17,928 bases of DNA from Betaproteobacteria bacterium (GCA_025354965.1 JANXLW010000432.1:1-17928), one strand, 5' to 3'. Positions 8,175 through 17,635 are shown, counted from the stretch's first letter. Program-made: numbers and translations. The notes: generated by a model not told the origin, from the sequence alone.

Positions 8175-9277
8175 TCGCTCGCTCCATTCCTGTTTTCCAG
8201 CCGGAGCAGGTCGCTCTCGATTTCTTCCACCGTTGGCAACGCGCCCTTCAGGTTGTCTGGCAACGACTCCACCAAGGTGTATTCGCTCACGCCCATCGGC
8301 TTGTTCATGTCACGCAGAGCGAATTCCACCTCGATGTTGTTCTTGTCGCGGCAGAGCAGCAGGCCGATAGTGGGCTGGTCGTCCTCGCGTTTGAGCAAAC
8401 TGTCCACGGCCGACAAATAAAAATTCAGCTTGCCGGCGTATTCAGGGATGAACCTGCGGTTCTTCAGCTCCACGACGACATAACACTTGAGTGTGACGTG
8501 GTAGAAAAGAAGGTCGATGTAATAGTCGTTGCCGGCCACTTCCAAGTGGTACTGCCGGCCGATGAAGGCAAAGCCCTTGCCCAGTTCCAGCAGAAACTGG
8601 GTGATGTGCTGGGTGAGCTGGCGTTCCACGTCGCGCTCGTTGTAGGGCGCGGTCATGGCCATGAAGTCGAAGGTGTAGGGGTCTTTCAGCGTTTGCTGGG
8701 CCAGGTCTGACTGCGGCGGCGGCAAGGTGAGCGAAAAGTTGGTCACGGCCTGGCCGGCACGGGTGTGCAGCTTGGATTTGAGCTGCAAGGCCAGGACATC
8801 GCGGCTCCAGCCTTGCTGCACCGTCTGCTCCATGTAGAAGCGGGCCTCTTCCAAGCTGCCGCATTTGGTGAAAATCAGGATGTTGTGCCCCCAGGGCAAT
8901 TGGTCAACAGTCTGTTGACCCAATGAGGCGGCAGCAGCTTCGGGGTCGGATGCACCTTGCCCAGCGGTGTAGAACTGAAAAAACCGCAGGCAATACTTCA
9001 GGTTCGACGCCGACAGGCCTTTGATGTCAGGAAATGCCCGCTGCAGGTCGGCCGACAACTGGGCGATCAGCTTGTCGCCCCACTGGCTTTGGGCCTGTTT
9101 GTGGGCGATCAGCGCACCCAAGTCCCAGTAGAACTGGATCAACTCCCGGCTGGCCGCCAGCGCCATGCGCAGGCGCACCGACACGATGCGCTGCTTGACG
9201 GTGCCCAGCCAGGCTTGGTATTCGGCCAGCGCCGCCGGTGGCAGCGCCATCAGGCCGCTTGGCATGGGTTCAGTCAT
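8171..9277 (-). CDS. YhcG-like PDDEXK nuclease (DUF1016)
   Basis: This 368-residue protein matches the YhcG/DUF1016 family, which has an N-terminal helical, winged-helix-like domain (here about 18-165, including the family-like LGALIAHKQ and LSASNLKYCLRFFQFY) and a C-terminal PDDEXK nuclease fold (about 195-345). The nuclease signature is clear: DYYIDLLFYH with Asp255 followed by VVVELKNRRF with Glu270 and Lys272. Members are common next to restriction and BREX genes and are thought to cut or bind DNA; the target here is unknown. The start overlaps the pglX stop by eight bases and the end overlaps the RT start by four, so it links the methyltransferase to the RT-nitrilase in one translationally coupled block. 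Being next to the modification gene, it could act as an effector or accessory nuclease, but this is inference from position. Confidence 0.9.
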   Translation of the reverse strand: MTEPMPSGLMALPPAALAEYQAWLGTVKQRIVSVRLRMALAASRELIQFYWDLGALIAHKQAQSQWGDKLIAQLSADLQRAFPDIKGLSASNLKYCLRFFQFYTAGQGASDPEAAAASLGQQTVDQLPWGHNILIFTKCGSLEEARFYMEQTVQQGWSRDVLALQLKSKLHTRAGQAVTNFSLTLPPPQSDLAQQTLKDPYTFDFMAMTAPYNERDVERQLTQHITQFLLELGKGFAFIGRQYHLEVAGNDYYIDLLFYHVTLKCYVVVELKNRRFIPEYAGKLNFYLSAVDSLLKREDDQPTIGLLLCRDKNNIEVEFALRDMNKPMGVSEYTLVESLPDNLKGALPTVEEIESDLLRLENRNGASE

Positions 9278-12200
9278 CGCCTGCCCCGCCGGTAACGAGT
9301 TTCACGCTGTCCAGCAAATCACCAAACTTGGCGTAGTTCACCTTCACGCCGTCGTCCAGGTCCAGCGTGATGCGCATGTCGGCGTAGTGACGCAGCTTCT
9401 CGTCGTAGGCCAGCAGTTCGATTCGCTTCTTGCGCAAGGCCTCGATTTGCTTCTGCAGCTTGGTGCGGGCGGCTGCCGACGATGCTGCCGCCACGTCCTT
9501 GTCCAACATGTCCAGGCGCGACACCATCTTCGCGATCAGCGGCACCACGTACTCGGCGCGTATGCGGGCCAAAGTGCCTTCGTTGTAGCGATGCAGATAG
9601 ACAAGTGCCTGAAACGCACCTAGTTTGCCGCTGGAGAAGAGCCAATAGATCGGGCGCTTCTTGTAGGTCTGAAGGTGGTCCTTGAAGAACTTGTCGGCAA
9701 GGTAGCGGCGAACGGTCTCGTCGGGTGTCTCGATGCCCTTGGCCCCAAGACTCTCGGCCAGCCAGGCCATGTTGCGTTCCAGTGAATTGGCGTCCCACAC
9801 GGCGCGCAAGAACTCGCGAACGCGATTGACCGCATCGTCTTCGAACCAGGGCTCGTTGGTGATGGGCACGATGCCATCCGCATCGGCTGGGAATTTATTC
9901 TCGTAGCGGCTTGGGTTGAAGCCGATATTGCGAGCGTGTGCGTAGATCAGCCCGGGCTCATTAAGGCTATACCGACCCATCATGCAGCCGACGGCATAGG
10001 AGATCAGTCGCTGGGAATCTTTCTCTCGGTCTGCGCGGGCAAGTGTTATTTGTTCTACAGGTACATGAGAGGCTAGTTCAGACCCAAATCCATAAGCCTC
10101 TATCAGTATGTCGTTATTTGCAGTCTCAAGAGATTGCGCAATATTAATATTTTCATCGCAACGCTTACCATACTCACTCCATATGAGTGAAATATTGTTC
10201 CGACCATCTTTGTGGGCGGTCAGAGCGTGTCCTCTAAAATCCCATGACGTTTCCAGATCATTCCAATCCAATCGATGCATTTCCACCAATTCTCTAGTCG
10301 ACAATTCTATTGCTTGCCTATCGGAGTCGGGGATTGGAATCTTCCCGACGTCTCCGACCTGAAAGTGAAATGTTGAATTTATTATTGATAACAAATAATT
10401 GAATGGCTTTGAATTCACAACGCCCAGCAGGTAGTACTGATTGTCTCGACTTGGGTAAAAGCAATGTCCCGAAATATCGTGAAATGAGTTATCCGGAGCA
10501 ATTCTACAGTTAAATAAGCTTGAAGTCAAATCTGTCCACGTACACTTCGGCTCATTCAATCTTGAGACGGGTAGTATGGTGGCATTCGGCTGAGATAGGA
10601 TGTAGCTTGGATTCCTATTATAGTGCAGTAGAAAATCGAGATTTCCATACCAGCGCCTAAAACCACCTCCTTTTAAGTAGCAGATCCATTTTGGCAGCTC
10701 ACCGACCTGATTTTTCCTATACTCGCAAAAGTCAATTTCCCACCACAGACGAAGATATTTTCCATTATTCGCTGTTTGCATCCCGACGCGGGGATTGCCA
10801 ATTTTCCGGGCCGGGGGTAATTTTTCAAAAACCTCGCGAACGTTATCTCCAACCCAATACGCAATCGGACTTCCTGGAATCTTTTTGAAGTCATCCGACT
10901 TAGTGGCGTAGAACCAGCCGCAATTAGTGTCCTGAATTGCCTCTAGCGTCTTCGACCCCTGCTGATCCGCACCACGGAAATCTGACAAGCGCACAAAAGA
11001 CCCCACATATTGCTCGACCCTCATCTTTCCCAGTGTAAATGAGCAAATGGGTACGGTCGCACCATCAAAACCTGAATACTCCAGTTGCACTAAACTGGTG
11101 AGTGTTGAATTTTCAATGAAATGGTTGCGGAGTTCTTCGTATGAAGAGATGAACATCCATACAAATGGAGACATAAAGCCAATCTGGCCGGAAGGCTTTG
11201 TTAGCGTTAAGTCACGGATCATGAAAGCTGAAAATAGGTCTTTTTCGTACCCCGCATAACGGGCCCTTAGATAAGCCTTCAGGACTGGAGCCAAATATTT
11301 GCTTCCCATATAGGGCGGATTCGCCACCACCGCGTCAAACTGCATCCCCAACACCAATGCCTGCCGAACCAGCGGCAACAACTCCTTGGCCGCCTGCTGC
11401 GCATACAGGTCGCCATCGCGAAGTGCATGCTGCAAGCCCGCCCTCAACGCCGCCAATTGCCCGTTCAGTGCCGGTGGAATCTGAATCAGCGAGCCAAAGG
11501 TCTTGGCGTGTTCGAAGATGTCGAGCAGATCCTTGAGCGGCGCACGCTGCAAGCCGAAGGGCGCAAGGTGGGTGGCCAACTCGTTGAGGTTCAGACCCTT
11601 GCATTCCTGGAGGCTCAGCACGTTGAGCTTGGGCGGATCGTTGAACAAGCGACGGTCGTCAGCGCGTGCCTTCATCAGCAGAGCGAACGCGGCGAGCTGG
11701 CCGGCGCGGTCGTCAATGTCTAACCCGTAGAGGTTCCTTTCCAGGATCAAGCGCGGAATAGCCCGCAGCTGGTACCCACGCTCCAGGTAAATGGCCTTCA
11801 ACACGTCATACGCCACGACCAAGATGTGCCCGCTGCCACAAGCCGGGTCCAGTACCGTGATCGTCTCGGGATTCAGCGTCTGCCCGTCCTCTCGGATCCG
11901 CGTTTGGATCAGCGCGTCGAGTTGCGCCTGCACCTCCGGCGTCTGCTCCGCCGGCTGGATGTAGTACGGCCACTGGCTGGCCAGCGTACTGGTGGGGTTG
12001 GCCATCAACCACAGCCGGCCGACGCTGTTCTGAACCAGGTATTGCACGATCCAGTTGGGCGTGAACAGCTGGGTGGCGGCAGGGATGTCCTCGCTTTTGA
12101 CCACCTTGCCGATGACCTGGTCCTTCTTCTCGCTGATGTAGAACTGGTACAGCCAGCCAATGACCTCAATCTCTCGCCAGTCGTCCTCGGGCACTTGCTC

Positions 12201-12776
12201 GACCAGCTTGGCGACGATGGAATCGGTGCGCAGCAGGTTCTCGGGCAGCAGCAGCTCGGTCTCGTCGTCGATGCGCTCGAACAAAAAGGGCATCGCCCGC
12301 GACAGCTCGTTGCACTGGGCCACCAGCAGCAGCTTGTAGAGCGCGTTGTCCTGGTTGCCGGCGAGTTGCATCTCGCGGGCGCGGCCCGCGTTCAGGCCCG
12401 GCAGCGTCACCTCGCTGGCGTGGCGCAGGATCTCGGGCAGGCCCGCGTCGCGGCTGGACAGCACCCGCCAGCCATGGCCCAGGTAGTCGTGGATCTCCAT
12501 GTAGCGCAGCGCGGCGAAGCGGTTGAACCAGGTGTAGGCCACCTCGTCCATGGTCTGCTCGAAGCCATGCCGCTGGATGCGGGCGATGAGCTCGTCGCGC
12601 TGGCCAGCCACCTTGGACGGCCACTCGCGGCCATCGATCAAGGCCACGTCGCCGCGTACTTCGGCCGACAGCACGGCGGCGGCGGAGATGCCCAGCAGGT
12701 TGGCGCGCGCTGTCACCGCCTGGATGAAGTCGAGCCGGGCCTTGGGGGCGTAGCGCTTGAGGTTGGCCTTGTTCAT
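9270..12776 (-). CDS. pglX: PglX (BrxX), N6-adenine DNA methyltransferase of type I BREX
   Basis: This 1168-residue methyltransferase is the usual length for BREX PglX. The family methylates adenine in a short non-palindromic site on host DNA, marking it as self. An N-terminal helical region (about 1-235) leads to the catalytic domain: SAM motif I VLDPACGSGH (308-317), the GLDIDDRAGQLAAFALLMKAR helix (351-371, motif II region) and catalytic NPPY at 486-489. The specificity region follows (about 490-920), then a C-terminal helical part with a coiled-coil-like stretch (about 1085-1130). The DNA for the specificity region, about 10020-11300, is markedly AT-rich against the GC-rich rest, and the shift begins next to the NPPY codons (11310-11321), as expected for an exchanged target-recognition domain. 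AGGGA five bases upstream supports the ATG. No frameshift or phase-variable tract is seen. Confidence 0.95.
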   Translation of the reverse strand: MNKANLKRYAPKARLDFIQAVTARANLLGISAAAVLSAEVRGDVALIDGREWPSKVAGQRDELIARIQRHGFEQTMDEVAYTWFNRFAALRYMEIHDYLGHGWRVLSSRDAGLPEILRHASEVTLPGLNAGRAREMQLAGNQDNALYKLLLVAQCNELSRAMPFLFERIDDETELLLPENLLRTDSIVAKLVEQVPEDDWREIEVIGWLYQFYISEKKDQVIGKVVKSEDIPAATQLFTPNWIVQYLVQNSVGRLWLMANPTSTLASQWPYYIQPAEQTPEVQAQLDALIQTRIREDGQTLNPETITVLDPACGSGHILVVAYDVLKAIYLERGYQLRAIPRLILERNLYGLDIDDRAGQLAAFALLMKARADDRRLFNDPPKLNVLSLQECKGLNLNELATHLAPFGLQRAPLKDLLDIFEHAKTFGSLIQIPPALNGQLAALRAGLQHALRDGDLYAQQAAKELLPLVRQALVLGMQFDAVVANPPYMGSKYLAPVLKAYLRARYAGYEKDLFSAFMIRDLTLTKPSGQIGFMSPFVWMFISSYEELRNHFIENSTLTSLVQLEYSGFDGATVPICSFTLGKMRVEQYVGSFVRLSDFRGADQQGSKTLEAIQDTNCGWFYATKSDDFKKIPGSPIAYWVGDNVREVFEKLPPARKIGNPRVGMQTANNGKYLRLWWEIDFCEYRKNQVGELPKWICYLKGGGFRRWYGNLDFLLHYNRNPSYILSQPNATILPVSRLNEPKCTWTDLTSSLFNCRIAPDNSFHDISGHCFYPSRDNQYYLLGVVNSKPFNYLLSIINSTFHFQVGDVGKIPIPDSDRQAIELSTRELVEMHRLDWNDLETSWDFRGHALTAHKDGRNNISLIWSEYGKRCDENINIAQSLETANNDILIEAYGFGSELASHVPVEQITLARADREKDSQRLISYAVGCMMGRYSLNEPGLIYAHARNIGFNPSRYENKFPADADGIVPITNEPWFEDDAVNRVREFLRAVWDANSLERNMAWLAESLGAKGIETPDETVRRYLADKFFKDHLQTYKKRPIYWLFSSGKLGAFQALVYLHRYNEGTLARIRAEYVVPLIAKMVSRLDMLDKDVAAASSAAARTKLQKQIEALRKKRIELLAYDEKLRHYADMRITLDLDDGVKVNYAKFGDLLDSVKLVTGGAGDD

Positions 12777-12781
12777 GTCTG

Positions 12782-12786
12782 TCCCT
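12782..12786 (-). promoter_or_regulatory. Ribosome binding site of pglX
   Basis: AGGGA on the minus strand, five bases before the ATG at 12774-12776. It lies in the 50-base gap after brxC, the longest gap inside the operon. No hairpin or promoter is evident in that gap. Confidence 0.5.
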
Positions 12787-12826
12787 GGGGCGTTTGCCTT
12801 GGTCTTGTTCTGCTTACCCGCCGCGC

Positions 12827-15800
12827 TTACTGGATGCGGGCGCGGTGGCCGGCGGCGATGGCGGCCATCAACTCGGCGCGCAGCTTGGCGACGTAGTCGT
12901 CCACATCTTGCTCGGTCTCCAGGTAGGTCTTGGCCTTCAGGTCGGCGGTGCGCACCACGCGGATCGGCTTGGAGATCGGCAACGTGGGCGGCGCAGGAGG
13001 TGGTGGGGGCGTGGGTGCGCCGCCCGGCGTGGGCGCTGGCGCTGGCGTGGCAGCGGCGATCTTGTCCATCGCCTCGTCCAGCAGTTCACCCGCGCGCTGC
13101 TGCAAGTACATGATGCGCGGGATGCTCACCAGCCCCGCCAACTGCGCTTTCAGCGCTTGCAGCGGCCGGAGCGCCGCATTGCGCAGGCCGGGCTCGGCCT
13201 GGGCGTCGTCCAGCGCCTGGGAGGCTTCCTTGATCTTGGCGTCGACAGAGCGCAGTGCCTTCTCGCGCCGCTCGCCGGCCAGGGTCTCGTTGACCTTCTC
13301 CACCGCAGACAGCAGGGCTTCGATTCGATTGACCTGCGAATAGGGCTTCGGGTTGGCGCGGATGGCCTCCAGGTCGGCCAAGGGCTGGGCCGAAGCCGTG
13401 TCCTTGACCAGCGCTTCGCGGTTGTCGGCAAAGCTGCCCAGTCCATCAAGCATGCGGGCCCACACCGGAGCTTGGGTCTTGTAGAAGCTCAGCACGTCGT
13501 GGGTGTCTTCGGCCAGGTCCAGCCAATCGTTGCGCGACGACAGCATGGCGTTCAAGAACTCGAAGGGGTCGCGGATCGCCAGTTGCCGGTCGATCGCCTG
13601 CAAGGCCTTGGCCACCTCGGCGGCGCCCGGGCAGTGTTTCTGCTCGGCCTTGAGCTTGGCGCGCTCCAGCTCGGCCTTGCGTTGGCCGAGGTTGTCGCGG
13701 AACGCGGCCACCAGGCCGTCTTCGTCGTCTGGCGGCTGCAAGGCGAAGATCTCGCGGTGCAGGTCACGGGCCAGGGCGCGGGTGCCGGCGTCGGCCGTCT
13801 TGCGCTTGAGGATGGACACCAGCTTGAAGCGGGCGGCCTTGGTCAGCGGCTCGGCGGCAGACTTGGGGTCCAGATCAGACCCCTCCATCACCAGCTTGAT
13901 CTCGCCGGCCATGAACAACCGGGCGATCAGCAGCGCGGTTTCCAACTCGGGCCGCCAGCCCCAGGGCACGCCGGCAAAGCGGTCCACCAGGTCGGACAGC
14001 AGCACCCGGCTGGTGCCGGCCGCGACGCTGAGGTACTGGCGCATCTCGTTGATTGCCAAGGCGTTGCCGGCCAGGGCATTGCCGTCTTCGCCGTCGAGCG
14101 CGATCTTGTGCTGGGCGTGGCTGTCCGACGCCAGCACGGCGCGGATCTCGGCCGCCGGATCGGCCTGGCGAACCTTGATGTAGCCGAGCTTGGAGTAGGT
14201 GTTGGAGACGAGGTAATTCAGCGCCTCATCCAAGATCACCGATGGGCCTTGGGGCTTGAGCGTGAGCTTCTGGCCCAGGGCGTAAAAGTCGCCCCGGTTC
14301 AGCAGCTCAGACAACTGCGCCAGGATACGTGTCTTGCGCTGGCGGTTCTCGTCTTTGCGGTCCAGCAGGATGCGCTTGAGCGAGGGCGTGGCGGCATCCG
14401 TCTTCGGGCCGCTGATGTACTTCTCGATCTGCACGTAGGTGCGCAGTTCCACGTCCACCCGGGCCTCGTTGGCCATGCGCAGGATCGCGCGGCCAGCGCC
14501 CTCGGCGCTGCGGACTATGCACTTGGGCTCAAGCATCAGCTCGTAGTCGCCGCCCACCGGCGAGAGCACTTCCAGCGTCAACTGCTGGTTGGCCTGGCGC
14601 CAGGGCGCGCCGTCCAGCAGGCGGTTGAACTCGTAGTCGGTCTTGGTGTCGCGGTGGCGCACCTTGGTCTGGCCGCTCAACACCTCGTCGAAGACCCACT
14701 CGGACACCAGGCGCGAGACCTCGGCCGAGGAGATGTCGACCGACTTGATCTCTTGCGACACGTCGCGCTCTTCGTTGGTGAGGAAGAACCACAGGTCGCC
14801 ATTGCGGCTGACCAGGTTCTGCCGCTCCAGCCGGGCCAGACTCTCCTGGATCTGGCGCTTCAAGGCCAGCTTGTCGGCGTCTACCCGGTCAAGGCACAGG
14901 GTGGCCAGGTTGTCCACGCTGGCCTTGACCGCGTCGGCATAGCGGATCAGGAACAGCGCCCGCAATAGCTTGAAGTCCCAAGAGTCGAGCGCCGGGTTTT
15001 CAGCGGCCTGGTCGATGGCGCGTTTGACGGATGAATCGAGGAAGCTCTCGATCGAGGGGTAGAAGTCGTAGAGCGGGACGAAGGCGTCGATGGGCTTGTC
15101 ACCGTTGCCGACGGCGGCCGTCTGGAACGCATCGAGCATGGACCGCTCACCGCGGGCCAGGTGGCGGCCGGTGGCGCCCACCTTGCGGATCGACTCGAAG
15201 ACCTTCTGCAGCAGTTGGAACTGGTACGGCGCAAAAGGGTAGTGCGCGGCGTAGTCGTCTGCGTCCTTGAAGCGCCGGCAGGCGACCGCGTGGTCAGCGA
15301 ACGAGAGCTGGTTGTTGATGATGTCGCCCTTGGCCTTCCACACGGCGACCAGCGCCGCTTTGGCTTCGGGGGTTTTCTCCAGCAGGCGCTGCGCGATCAC
15401 CTCGTCGGTGTTGGAGCTGGACAGCGACAGGCGCGTGTGGAAGCGGCCGGTGATCTTGGAGAAGTCGTTGCTGCGGGCTTGATTGGCCTCGCCCAGCGTC
15501 GCGTCGATGTCCTCCTGGCTGGTGACGATGACCCAGGCGCGGCCCTTGCAGCGCACGCCGAGTTCTTCGGTGATGGTCTGCAGGTTCAGCATCAACTGGG
15601 TGTTTTTGCCGATGAACTGGCCCACCTCGTCGACCAGGAACACGATGCGCTGGCCGGGGCCCTTGGCGTCCAGGTAGGCGCGCACCAGGTCGGCGAAGCC
15701 TTCGATGTTGATGCGGTAGGTGTCGCGGGCATCGTCGAACCACTTGCCAGCGGACTCGGCCGACATCGTCAGCGCGGCGCTCAGGCCGGCGATGACGTCG

Positions 15801-16441
15801 TCGCGCAGGAAGTCCACCGCGTCGCGCTCGGCATCCCATGCGTTTCCGTTGGAGGCTTTGAAGGCGGACTTGAACGTGTCCAAGCTGCCTTTGGCGATGA
15901 GATGGCGCTCCATGTGCGCGACATGCGGCGCATCGCCCGACAGGCCCTGCATCTCATTGAAGACGCGCAGAAACACCTGCAGGATGGCATCGCGGTCGCT
16001 CCTGGCATCGGCCTTGGCGTCGATGTTGAAGAGGATGACATCAGTCTTGCCGGTGACGGCGCGGCGAACATCGCCGATGAGCAGTGGATCCTTGATCTTC
16101 GACGCAAAGAATTGCCCGGCGCGGCGCTTCTCGCCGTTGCCGGGATGGGTGGCTTCCAGGTTGGAGAGCAGGTACGACAGGATCTTGATGAAGTGCGACT
16201 TGCCCGAGCCGAAGAAGCCCGACACCCACACGCCCATGCGCGCGGCGATGGTGGGATCGGTCGGGTTGTCGACCGTGGCCAGATAGGCGTCGAAGAACCG
16301 GCGGAGGTACTCGGTCACCTGCTTGGTGGTGACGTACTCGTCCAGTTCCTGCCAGATGCTCTCGTCGTCGCGTTGGTCGGCCTTGATGACGCCGTTGATC
16401 GGGCGATCGATTGGCTTGACGAACAGTTCTTTGATTTTCAT
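12827..16441 (-). CDS. brxC: BrxC, large P-loop ATPase of type I BREX
   Basis: This 1204-residue protein matches BrxC/PglY, the large ATPase of BREX, which is required for methylation and defence; its mechanism is not settled. Walker A GFFGSGKS is at 75-82 (Lys81) and Walker B IVFLVDE at 266-272; VIVTSQED at about 304-311 fits a sensor-1 strand. The N-terminus (KIKELFVKPIDRPINGVIKA) is typical of the family. The middle and C-terminal parts are mostly helical, with charged coiled-coil-like stretches at about 920-960 and 1040-1110. A proline/alanine-rich linker at about 1125-1152 separates the main body from a short C-terminal segment (about 1153-1204). It starts 23 bases after brxB, with GAGG seven bases before the ATG, and is GC-rich throughout. 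Confidence 0.95.
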   Translation of the reverse strand: MKIKELFVKPIDRPINGVIKADQRDDESIWQELDEYVTTKQVTEYLRRFFDAYLATVDNPTDPTIAARMGVWVSGFFGSGKSHFIKILSYLLSNLEATHPGNGEKRRAGQFFASKIKDPLLIGDVRRAVTGKTDVILFNIDAKADARSDRDAILQVFLRVFNEMQGLSGDAPHVAHMERHLIAKGSLDTFKSAFKASNGNAWDAERDAVDFLRDDVIAGLSAALTMSAESAGKWFDDARDTYRINIEGFADLVRAYLDAKGPGQRIVFLVDEVGQFIGKNTQLMLNLQTITEELGVRCKGRAWVIVTSQEDIDATLGEANQARSNDFSKITGRFHTRLSLSSSNTDEVIAQRLLEKTPEAKAALVAVWKAKGDIINNQLSFADHAVACRRFKDADDYAAHYPFAPYQFQLLQKVFESIRKVGATGRHLARGERSMLDAFQTAAVGNGDKPIDAFVPLYDFYPSIESFLDSSVKRAIDQAAENPALDSWDFKLLRALFLIRYADAVKASVDNLATLCLDRVDADKLALKRQIQESLARLERQNLVSRNGDLWFFLTNEERDVSQEIKSVDISSAEVSRLVSEWVFDEVLSGQTKVRHRDTKTDYEFNRLLDGAPWRQANQQLTLEVLSPVGGDYELMLEPKCIVRSAEGAGRAILRMANEARVDVELRTYVQIEKYISGPKTDAATPSLKRILLDRKDENRQRKTRILAQLSELLNRGDFYALGQKLTLKPQGPSVILDEALNYLVSNTYSKLGYIKVRQADPAAEIRAVLASDSHAQHKIALDGEDGNALAGNALAINEMRQYLSVAAGTSRVLLSDLVDRFAGVPWGWRPELETALLIARLFMAGEIKLVMEGSDLDPKSAAEPLTKAARFKLVSILKRKTADAGTRALARDLHREIFALQPPDDEDGLVAAFRDNLGQRKAELERAKLKAEQKHCPGAAEVAKALQAIDRQLAIRDPFEFLNAMLSSRNDWLDLAEDTHDVLSFYKTQAPVWARMLDGLGSFADNREALVKDTASAQPLADLEAIRANPKPYSQVNRIEALLSAVEKVNETLAGERREKALRSVDAKIKEASQALDDAQAEPGLRNAALRPLQALKAQLAGLVSIPRIMYLQQRAGELLDEAMDKIAAATPAPAPTPGGAPTPPPPPAPPTLPISKPIRVVRTADLKAKTYLETEQDVDDYVAKLRAELMAAIAAGHRARIQ

Positions 16442-16464
16442 GGGTCAGCCTCGTGCACTCTGGC

Positions 16465-17043
16465 TCAAGTGACCAGGCTGAAGGCCCGGTAGTAGTTGTC
16501 GTCGGTGAGTTTGCTGAACAGGCGCAGGGACTGGCCGTCGTAGCGGCCGGGGTAGAGCATCAGCAGCGGTGTGTCGCGCATGTGCGGGTGCAGCGCTGAC
16601 AGCAGCGTGTGCGTGCGCAGCATCGGATAAACAGCGCCAACGCCCTTGAAGATCAGCAACTCAAGTTCGGCAACGCCGATCTTCTCGACCATGCGCGCGG
16701 CCAGCCGGTCCTCCTTGAGCACCGAGCGCAGCGACTTCAACACCGCTTCATCGCCCTGCTTGAGCTGCATCTCGAAGGCTTTGCTGAGCAGGCCTCGCTC
16801 CTCAAGCAGGGCAATCACGGTTTCGAAGAGATCGACCGTGGCGAAGCGCAGGCCGGGTTTGAGCCTGCGCAAACCAGGCTCGATCACCTCGGAAAGCCAT
16901 GAGCGCATCTGCATCTCGTGCTCAGGCGGATAGTCGAAGACCCAGAAGCCGATCTCGCCACCGGCGCCGCGGTTGTCGAGCACGTCGGCGGATGCCAGCC
17001 GCGGCAGGATCTGGTTCAGTCGATCTTCGAAAGAGGTCGTCAT
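16465..17043 (-). CDS. brxB: BrxB, DUF1788 protein of type I BREX
   Basis: A 192-residue protein of the BrxB/DUF1788 family, found second in type I BREX operons. Its biochemical role is unknown; studied systems need it for defence and methylation. Family-like features are the N-terminal FEDRLNQILPRL, the FWVFDYPPEHE segment (about 33-43) and the closing region with LHPHMRDTPLLMLYPGRYDGQSLRLF (about 151-176), TDDNYYRAF. There is no signal peptide or membrane segment, so it should be cytoplasmic. The ATG overlaps the brxA stop as ATGA (17040-17043), a sign of translational coupling, and brxC follows after 23 bases. Confidence 0.93.
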   Translation of the reverse strand: MTTSFEDRLNQILPRLASADVLDNRGAGGEIGFWVFDYPPEHEMQMRSWLSEVIEPGLRRLKPGLRFATVDLFETVIALLEERGLLSKAFEMQLKQGDEAVLKSLRSVLKEDRLAARMVEKIGVAELELLIFKGVGAVYPMLRTHTLLSALHPHMRDTPLLMLYPGRYDGQSLRLFSKLTDDNYYRAFSLVT

Positions 17044-17630
17044 GTCTTGGCTTCCATGCGGGCGAGCGTTTCCTCGGCGCCCAGTCGAATCAGGCAGTGG
17101 CGGACCTTGGGGTGAAGCATCGGCGGCGTCAGCGCCAGGCGCCTGGAGGTGTCGAGAAAGCTGGATTCGACCAGGATTCGGACGATGACCTGGAACAGCT
17201 TTTTCCGCGTCGTGGCGGCCCAGTGGCCTACTGCAAGGTCACGGTGTTCGCACTCGGCGAGGAAGGCCTCCCACTGGCGGTGGCTGAGGGTCCGTTCAAG
17301 CCGGCGCAGATCGGCGGCATACACGTCGCGCATGAAGTCGCTCAACAACTGGCTGTGCATGGCGGACGCCGCGAGCAGCAACTGCCTGGTGAGTTCGCCT
17401 TCGCCATCGGCCACCAGTTGCAGGCCGTCGTCATCGAGCGTGGCCAGCCGGCTGCGGATCAGTCGGGCTTGCCGCAGGGCTGTGGCGGGCTTCTTCTGCA
17501 GCAGGTTCTGCTGCGTCATGGCCTGGTTCCATTCAGCGGGCCCGGGGCGGCTGAGCAACAACCTCGCGATTCGTCGGCTCTCTGGCACCAACAGCGATCC
17601 GGCCGAGATCTCGGCGTTATAGAGGCCCAC
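17040..17630 (-). CDS. brxA: BrxA, DUF1819 protein of type I BREX
   Basis: A 196-residue protein of the BrxA/DUF1819 family, the usual first gene of type I BREX. Family members are small helical proteins with a winged-helix-like fold, and DNA binding has been reported for homologues. The opening YNAEISAGSLLVPESRRIARLLL (about 4-26) and the later LQKKPATALRQARLIRSRL match the family. The start is GTG at 17628-17630: the codon just before it in frame is TGA, GGGAG lies five bases upstream, and the next in-frame ATG (about residue 38) would remove the conserved N-terminus. It overlaps brxB by four bases. This is the first gene of the operon, so promoter signals should lie in 17631-17928 or beyond the window. 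Confidence 0.93.
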   Translation of the reverse strand: MGLYNAEISAGSLLVPESRRIARLLLSRPGPAEWNQAMTQQNLLQKKPATALRQARLIRSRLATLDDDGLQLVADGEGELTRQLLLAASAMHSQLLSDFMRDVYAADLRRLERTLSHRQWEAFLAECEHRDLAVGHWAATTRKKLFQVIVRILVESSFLDTSRRLALTPPMLHPKVRHCLIRLGAEETLARMEAKT

Positions 17631-17635
17631 TCACG

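Noticed and set aside
12794..14968. 724-codon plus-strand frame opposite brxC
   Set aside because: It is an antisense shadow of the GC-rich brxC gene with low-complexity composition and no recognisable domain.
15161..16492. 443-codon plus-strand frame opposite the start of brxC
   Set aside because: Same reason: it lies across the BrxC ATPase domain, whose Walker motifs are read on the minus strand.
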